This document shows, in pieces, positions 7,525 through 11,422 of a DNA stretch of 11,422 bases. Numbering within the stretch: position 1 is the first letter of the stretch; each line of letters starts with the position of its first letter. The stretch spans positions 1 through 11,422 of the forward strand of contig DAIRDH010000083.1 of the NCBI GenBank assembly GCA_036796255.1. Direction: 5' to 3'. Both the position numbers and the translations under genes were made by a program. The notes under the pieces were generated by a model, which saw only the letters and a program-made list of their open reading frames with translations, searched no databases and was not told the DNA's origin. The stretch is from T3Sed10-241 sp036796255. GTDB lineage: Bacteria; Bacteroidota; Bacteroidia; Flavobacteriales_D; Cryomorphaceae.

Positions 7525-9383
7525 TAGTCTTTGATTTTTATGGGATAAGCGCGCTCCATTTCGTCGTAATAGGCCTTGAGGATGTAAAAGGCCATTTTCT
7601 TGTGGCCACCGTCCGAAATTACACCTTTTCTGTTCCACCCGTCCTGGATACCGGGCAGGTTCCGGCGCGGCGAGCGAAAATCGAGCAGTATCCAGGGCGT
7701 CATTCCGCGCAGGCTGGGTATTTGGCGCAGCATGGCGATTTGCTCGCGGTAGAGGTAGGCCATATAGTCTTCGGTCCAGCGCGTGAGGCTATCGCCACGC
7801 AGGTTGTAGCGTGCACCCCCGCCAAATTCGCTGATGAAGAAGGGCTTGTCGTGCTCGCCCACTTCCCAGTTAGTCCGGGCGCAGGCCTCAGGGGTGGAGC
7901 CATACCAGCCGATGTATTCATTGCAGCTCACCAGGTCGACCTGCGCAGCGAAGGGATCGCTGATGCGTCCGGTGATGCGCTGTCCTTCTTCTGTTTCACT
8001 GTGTTCAAGGGCTGCACTGATCAAACGGTTGCTGTCCAGCTCAAGGGCTGTAGCCCGCAAAGCGTTCAAAAAGTCATAGCGGGCCTGGTTTACCGGAGTC
8101 TCATTGGCCAGCGACCATACGATGACGCTTGCGCGGTTGCGGTCGCGCAGAATGAGTTCGCGCAATTGATTTTGTGCATTGGCCAGGGTGCCGTCATTGC
8201 TGTAATCGAGGCCCCAATACACAGGGATTTCTTCCCAGAGCAGGAAGCCCATTTCGTCGGCGAGGCGGGCCGCGTACTCGCTGTGGGGGTAGTGGGCCAG
8301 GCGTATGAAGTTGCAGTTGAGCTCATGGGCCCAACTGAAGAGCATTTCAGTTTCGGCAGTGGTAGATACCCGCCCGCGCTTGAGGGGATTTTCCTCGTGC
8401 AGGGAGATGCCCCGCAGAAAGATGGACTGCCCGTTGAGCAGGATGTTTTCGCCATCAGTGCTGATGCTGCGGAAGCCCACGCGGTCGGTGATACTTTCAC
8501 TGTCCTGGCTGATGCGCACTTCGTATAGCTTTGGCCGCTCGGGGTACCACAATTTGAGCTTTTTGGCTTTGAGCCTGAAGCTGCAGGCACCCTGGGTATC
8601 GCTCCGCCCATTTGCCGAAAGGCCCAGCTCCGGAACTTCAATCCTTAGCTCTGCGCCTGGAGTATTTACGGAAAGCTGCACTTCCACAAGGATATCGCCG
8701 CTGGCCTCGGGGTCGAGGCGGATGTGGTAATCGCTGATGTAGGTTTCGGGTACCTGCACCAGCAGCACATCACGGGTGATGCCGCCATAATTCCACCAGT
8801 CGGTGGTGAGGTTGGGTACGCGGTCGGCTTCACGGCGGTTGTCGACCCTGACGATGAGGAAATTCTCGGCTTCAAGGAGCTCCGTAACGTCGAAGGCAAA
8901 TGGGGTGAAGCCGCCTTCGTGGTAGCCGACTTTTTGCCCATTGAGGTACACGTCGGCACGGTAATTTGCGGCACCGAAGTAGAGCAGCTGCCTGCCGGGA
9001 TGGTTGGGATTGGCCCTGAAGGATGTTTTGTACCAGAGGCTGCCTTCGTAGTATTCCAGGCGCGGATCCTGGTGGTTCCAGTCGCCGGGTACGCGCAGTG
9101 TTGGGGCGCTATCGAAATCGTATTCCACCCTATCGGAGGCCTGCTGTGGCTTGCTGTTGGTATAATAAGGTTTGGCGGAAGCCTTGGTGGAGGGCAGTGC
9201 ATCGAAGGGTGTCCAGTTGCGGTGGTTGCGGTAGCCGGTGTCGTAAGGGTCGATGATGTAATGCCAATCGCCGTTCAGCAGCTGGTGGGGCCTTGCATAG
9301 GGATGGATGAGCAGGGCTTCCTGGGCCTGCGCGCCGGGCAGGGTGTATAGCGCGAGAAAGAGTCCGCAAAGCAGTTTCCGCAT
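7524..9383 (-). CDS. Secreted GH2 glycosidase, probable beta-glucuronidase-type
   Basis: A 619-residue glycoside hydrolase family 2 protein. The frame opens at 9431, but the ATG at 9383 is preferred because it begins a signal peptide (M-R-K-L-L, hydrophobic core, A-Q-A before Q21), giving a periplasmic or exported enzyme. A sugar-binding jelly-roll domain (about 30-210, with EYYEGSLWYKTSF at 110-122), an immunoglobulin-like domain (about 215-305) and a TIM barrel follow. The acid/base is E428 in SLANETP and the nucleophile is E519 in FISEFGGGA. N584-R585-K586-G587 matches the NxKG motif by which beta-glucuronidases hold the substrate carboxylate, so a beta-linked glucuronic or galacturonic acid is the likely target rather than galactose. 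Length fits the beta-glucuronidase type (about 600) rather than LacZ (about 1000). Its TAA overlaps the next gene's ATG (TAATG). It starts 56 bases after the lacI stop, with no clear promoter between. Confidence 0.9.
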   Translation of the reverse strand: MRKLLCGLFLALYTLPGAQAQEALLIHPYARPHQLLNGDWHYIIDPYDTGYRNHRNWTPFDALPSTKASAKPYYTNSKPQQASDRVEYDFDSAPTLRVPGDWNHQDPRLEYYEGSLWYKTSFRANPNHPGRQLLYFGAANYRADVYLNGQKVGYHEGGFTPFAFDVTELLEAENFLIVRVDNRREADRVPNLTTDWWNYGGITRDVLLVQVPETYISDYHIRLDPEASGDILVEVQLSVNTPGAELRIEVPELGLSANGRSDTQGACSFRLKAKKLKLWYPERPKLYEVRISQDSESITDRVGFRSISTDGENILLNGQSIFLRGISLHEENPLKRGRVSTTAETEMLFSWAHELNCNFIRLAHYPHSEYAARLADEMGFLLWEEIPVYWGLDYSNDGTLANAQNQLRELILRDRNRASVIVWSLANETPVNQARYDFLNALRATALELDSNRLISAALEHSETEEGQRITGRISDPFAAQVDLVSCNEYIGWYGSTPEACARTNWEVGEHDKPFFISEFGGGARYNLRGDSLTRWTEDYMAYLYREQIAMLRQIPSLRGMTPWILLDFRSPRRNLPGIQDGWNRKGVISDGGHKKMAFYILKAYYDEMERAYPIKIKD

Positions 9384-9439
9384 ACTTTTTAAAGTGAAGG
9401 ACGTTTGCCGAAAGGCTTTCCCCTTACTCAAAGTGTCGT

Positions 9440-10444
9440 TTAGGTGCTTTTGCGCGCCACGACTTCAGTAGGCAGCATCTTGGTTTGTGGACTGAAGCTG
9501 CGCTCCGGATGGCTGATGATGTCGAGCAGCATGCGCGCGGCTTCGCGGCCCATTTCGTAGGCGGGTTGGGCCACGGTGCTGAGGGCCGGCTCCAGAATCT
9601 CGGTGACTGCGAGGTTGGAGAAGCCCATGATGGCCACCTCTTCGGGTATGCGCAGGCCCATGTCGCGCGCGGCCATCAGGGCCCCAATGGCCACGTGGTC
9701 GCTTACGCAAAAAAGGGCATCGCACGAACGGCTTAGCAGGAGGGGAATGGCATGCTTTCGGCCGGTTTCCTGCTTGAAGCTGCCTTCAACGATCCATTCG
9801 GGCTTTGGCTCAATGCCCGCCTCGCGCAGGGCTGCCTCATAGCCGCGGCGGCGTTCCCGGGCGATGGCCAGATTGGAGGGGCCTGCCAGGTGGGCAATGC
9901 GCCGGTAGCCCTTGCTGAGCAGGTGTTGGGTGGCACGGTAGGCACCGTCATAGTCATCATTGAGCACTTTGTGGGTGTCAATTTCCTCACTCACCCGGTC
10001 GAAGAGCACCAGGGGCACTTCATACTTCATCACCCGCTTGAGGTGGGTCACATCAGTCACGGTGCTGCACAGGGATACAATGATGCCATCCACGCGTGAG
10101 GAGAGGAGCTTTTCAATAATCCGCGCTTCTCTCGTCACATCATCTCGGGTTTGGCATATTAATATGTGGTAATCCTGGTCGAAAGCCACATTTTCAATGC
10201 CGTGTATGGCTTGAGAGAAGAATTGGTTGTCGATTTCGGGCACCACCACCCCAATGGTCAGGGTTTTACGCTTCAGCAGTCCAAGGGCTTGCGAGCTGGG
10301 CATGTAGTTGAGCACTTCGGCCATTTGCATCACGCGCTTGCGCGTTTCAGGATTCACGTCATAGCGGTCGCGCAGGGCACGGCTCACCGTGCTCGTGCTT
10401 AGCTGAAGTTTGCGTGCGATGTCTTTGATCGTGGCGTGTCCCAT
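9440..10444 (-). CDS. LacI-family transcriptional regulator
   Basis: A 334-residue repressor-type protein, the usual length of the family. The frame extends to 10552, but the ATG at 10444 is chosen because it leads directly into the DNA-binding domain, and the upstream extension would run through the operator. The helix-turn-helix is IKDIARKLQLSTSTVSRAL (residues 6-24), followed by a hinge segment around 49-60 with leucines at 54 and 56; a hinge leucine in this family wedges into a central CpG. A periplasmic-binding-protein-like sensor domain runs from about 62 (LTIGVVVPEIDNQFF) to the end, with FDRV (148-151), a DNDY-like LNDDYDGAY (161-169) and the HLAGP segment. It is the first gene of the minus-strand set with GH2, GH28 and the enolase-superfamily gene. 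With tandem AACGTT sites just upstream, it probably represses itself and the whole operon. The effector is likely a uronate or a derived acid, by context only. Confidence 0.95.
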   Translation of the reverse strand: MGHATIKDIARKLQLSTSTVSRALRDRYDVNPETRKRVMQMAEVLNYMPSSQALGLLKRKTLTIGVVVPEIDNQFFSQAIHGIENVAFDQDYHILICQTRDDVTREARIIEKLLSSRVDGIIVSLCSTVTDVTHLKRVMKYEVPLVLFDRVSEEIDTHKVLNDDYDGAYRATQHLLSKGYRRIAHLAGPSNLAIARERRRGYEAALREAGIEPKPEWIVEGSFKQETGRKHAIPLLLSRSCDALFCVSDHVAIGALMAARDMGLRIPEEVAIMGFSNLAVTEILEPALSTVAQPAYEMGREAARMLLDIISHPERSFSPQTKMLPTEVVARKST

Positions 10445-10492
10445 GGGTGCATTTAGGTGTACAAAGTACGAGAAAAACTTCAGCACTATTTT

Positions 10493-10506
10493 CGGGAACG
10501 TTCCCG
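10493..10506. promoter_or_regulatory. LacI-type operator, perfect palindrome
   Basis: CGGGAACGTTCCCG is a perfect 14-base palindrome with a central CpG, the typical shape of LacI-family operators. It lies 49 bases upstream of the chosen lacI start, within the 136-base divergent region between lacI and the ECF sigma gene. The neighbouring LacI protein is the obvious ligand, so autoregulation is the simplest reading. Confidence 0.8.
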
Positions 10507-10518
10507 ACAACGTTCCCG
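10505..10518. promoter_or_regulatory. Second, imperfect LacI-type operator overlapping the first
   Basis: CGACAACGTTCCCG matches the first site at 12 of 14 positions and shares two bases (10505-10506) with it. The centres are 12 bases apart, a little more than one helical turn, so two dimers would sit on nearly the same face and could bind cooperatively. The right half-site is perfect; only the left half is degraded. Confidence 0.65.
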
Positions 10519-10538
10519 CTGATTTTCTGCCCAAAAGC

Positions 10539-10571
10539 TTTGATTGTGTCAACTGTACAAGATTACTTTAG
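10539..10571 (+). promoter_or_regulatory. Candidate Bacteroidota-type promoter for the ECF sigma gene
   Basis: TTTG at 10539-10542 is followed after 21 bases by TACTTTAG at 10564-10571. The second element matches TAnnTTTG except for one base, and the spacing is close to the Bacteroidota sigma-ABfr arrangement. A start of transcription near 10577 would leave almost no leader for the ATG at 10581 but about 43 bases for the ATG at 10620. The lacI operators lie only about 20 bases upstream, so LacI binding could also affect this promoter. Confidence 0.35.
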
Positions 10572-10580
10572 GCCCAGAAA

Positions 10581-11171
10581 ATGCCAATAGAAAACGGATT
10601 CACAACTCAGAAATATACCATGGAACAAGTTGCCTCAGCACAAACTTTACAGGAAATTTTGGGAACCGAACCCGAGAAGAGGTACACGGAACTCTTCAAG
10701 TCGTATTACGACATCCTCTGTCATTTTGCGCTGAAGCATGTCCATGAGCCTACCCTAGCCGAGCAATGTGTGATGGATGTATTTACAAAGATGTGGGACA
10801 AAAGGGCCGAATTGGTCATCAAGACCGACCTCAAATACTACCTCTTCGCCAGCGTGCGCAACCGCACCATGGACATGCACCGGCGCAACAGCCGCAAGGC
10901 CGCACTCGACCACCATGCAGAACGCACGCTTTGTGACGGGCAGAGCAGCGCCGATGACCGCTACCACTGGAAGCAGGCGCTCATAATGGTGGAAACTGCC
11001 ATCGAAGCATTGCCCACAGAGTGCCGACGCATCTTCCGCATGAGCCGTGAGGATGGATTGAAATACCAGGAAATAGCCGACGAGCTGCAACTTTCCGTAA
11101 AAACGGTGGAAACCCAGATGACCCGTGCACTCAAGAGCATCAGGCCGTTAAGGCCGGTGATTGGTCTTTAA
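10581..11171 (+). CDS. ECF-type RNA polymerase sigma factor (sigma-70 family)
   Basis: A complete small sigma factor, 196 residues from 10581 or 183 from the ATG at 10620. The later start fits the candidate promoter better, and its N-terminus is a normal length for the family. Region 2 runs from about residue 35 (YTELFKSYYDILCHFA) to about 100, with the DVFTKMW segment (69-75), the LKYYLFASVRNRTMD stretch (84-98) and a basic end. A hydrophilic linker follows. Region 4 (about 133-190) contains ALPTECRRIFRMSREDGLKYQEIA and a helix-turn-helix ending LSVKTVETQMTRALKSIR, which reads the -35 region. Relatives in Bacteroidota commonly sit next to a FecR-type anti-sigma gene and SusC/SusD genes and respond to a surface glycan signal. 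Here the following ORF does not look like FecR, so its partner is unknown. It is divergent from lacI and shares its regulatory region, which suggests it belongs to the same locus, though this is not proven. Confidence 0.92.
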   Translation: MPIENGFTTQKYTMEQVASAQTLQEILGTEPEKRYTELFKSYYDILCHFALKHVHEPTLAEQCVMDVFTKMWDKRAELVIKTDLKYYLFASVRNRTMDMHRRNSRKAALDHHAERTLCDGQSSADDRYHWKQALIMVETAIEALPTECRRIFRMSREDGLKYQEIADELQLSVKTVETQMTRALKSIRPLRPVIGL

Positions 11172-11241
11172 GGGAAGAAAATTACTAAAACCATCAGGGC
11201 AATGGTATTTTTGAGCGTCTGTAAATGACAGCTCATGGATT
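11172..11241. other. Short intergenic stretch after the sigma gene
   Basis: Seventy bases between the sigma factor stop and the next plausible start. I see no terminator hairpin, RNA gene or strong ribosome-binding site. Read-through into the following ORF is possible. Confidence 0.5.
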
Positions 11242-11422
11242 ATGCCGCTTTCTTATAAAACCGCCCTTTCAGCTCAGGAACCTGTAAACCAGGAAATTCA
11301 TCATGAAGGCAAAGTCCTCTCCATGGGCTATGTAGATACCGAAACGGAGGATGCGGACTTCAGGGAGGAGCTGCGCCGCTTCGAGTCGGCTTACCAGCCC
11401 TATGCCTGGTTCGATAAGGCTG
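11242..11422 (+). CDS. Unrecognised ORF, partial, runs off the right edge
   Basis: A plus-strand frame opens after a TGA at 11212-11214. Its first start is the ATG at 11242, and it continues without a stop for 60 codons to the window end. The visible protein begins MPLSYKTALSAQ and is rich in charged and aromatic residues (for example ELRRFESAYQPYAWFDKA near the edge), with no signal peptide or membrane segment. I do not recognise the family. It does not resemble the start of a FecR anti-sigma factor, which would be the usual neighbour. No Shine-Dalgarno is seen, and the ORF is short, so it may not be a gene. The amino-acid make-up looks protein-like, and no competing frame over this stretch is longer. 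Confidence 0.4.
   Translation, partial: MPLSYKTALSAQEPVNQEIHHEGKVLSMGYVDTETEDADFREELRRFESAYQPYAWFDKA

Noticed and set aside
7525..7638. Upstream extension of the GH28 frame to an earlier ATG.
   Set aside because: It would overlap the GH2 gene by over 100 bases and bury the lipoprotein signal that starts at the ATG at 7524.
7602..8528. A 308-codon plus-strand frame inside the GH2 gene.
   Set aside because: Long antisense frames are expected in GC-rich coding DNA, and the GH2 frame shows clear catalytic motifs. It lacks domains I can name.
10462..10468. Minus-strand TACTTTG as a possible -7 promoter element for lacI.
   Set aside because: It has one base too few between TA and TTTG, no TTG at the proper distance upstream, and would leave only about ten bases before the ATG.
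10445..10552. Upstream extension of the lacI frame by 36 codons.
   Set aside because: It would translate the operator region, and LacI-family proteins begin a few residues before the helix-turn-helix.
11235..11258. A short frame M-D-Y-A-A-F-L then stop, resembling the first residues of some FecR proteins.
   Set aside because: It ends after seven codons, and the other frames downstream do not continue as FecR, so the likeness is probably chance.
1..11422. CRISPR arrays, insertion sequences, tRNA or rRNA genes.
   Set aside because: I saw no spaced direct repeats, transposase motifs, terminal inverted repeats or structural RNA signatures on either strand.

Overview
The window is about 11.4 kb of a scaffold that reads as Bacteroidota DNA. 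The signs are a lipoprotein-anchored glycosidase, an ECF sigma factor of the type common in that phylum, few clear Shine-Dalgarno sequences (starts are often A-rich), and a candidate promoter close to the Bacteroidota TTTG / TAnnTTTG form. The assignment rests on style and family; no phylogeny was run. A 100-base run of N (1203-1302) is a scaffold gap.

Layout. (1) 1-2214, minus strand: a tagaturonate reductase (uxaB-like) whose C-terminal third falls in the N gap, followed by an SLC13/DASS anion symporter that runs from the gap out of the left edge. (2) 2215-2441: a divergent intergenic region with a perfect 6-4-6 dyad. (3) 2460-4903, plus strand: a GntP-family sugar-acid permease and a type 1 glycerate kinase overlapping by 13 bp. 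(4) 4900-10444, minus strand: a compact set transcribed in the order LacI regulator, GH2 glycosidase with a beta-glucuronidase-like NxKG motif, GH28-family lipoprotein, enolase-superfamily (mandelate racemase subgroup) enzyme with an export-like N-terminus. Its last stop overlaps the glycerate kinase stop in a shared TTAA. (5) 10493-10518: a perfect LacI-type palindrome plus an overlapping second copy, upstream of lacI. (6) 10581-11171, plus strand: an ECF sigma factor, then a partial unrecognised ORF running off the right edge.

Together this looks like a locus for using uronic-acid-containing (pectin-like) glycans and the acids made from them. Two exported glycosidases would release uronate units outside the cytoplasm. 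The enolase-superfamily enzyme could dehydrate, isomerise or cycloisomerise an acid sugar or lactone. GntP and SLC13 carriers would import sugar acids and dicarboxylates. UxaB reduces tagaturonate, and glycerate kinase feeds glycerate (the usual end of aldarate breakdown) into glycolysis. No SusC/SusD pair is seen. Missing steps (UxaC, UxaA, KDG kinase, aldolases, tartronate semialdehyde reductase) are not in the window.

The points most worth following are the GH28 protein that keeps its catalytic aspartates but not the His and Arg-Lys motifs of polygalacturonases, the apparently exported enolase-superfamily enzyme with a degenerate twin-arginine motif but a complete active site, and the tandem operator in front of a LacI-led operon.
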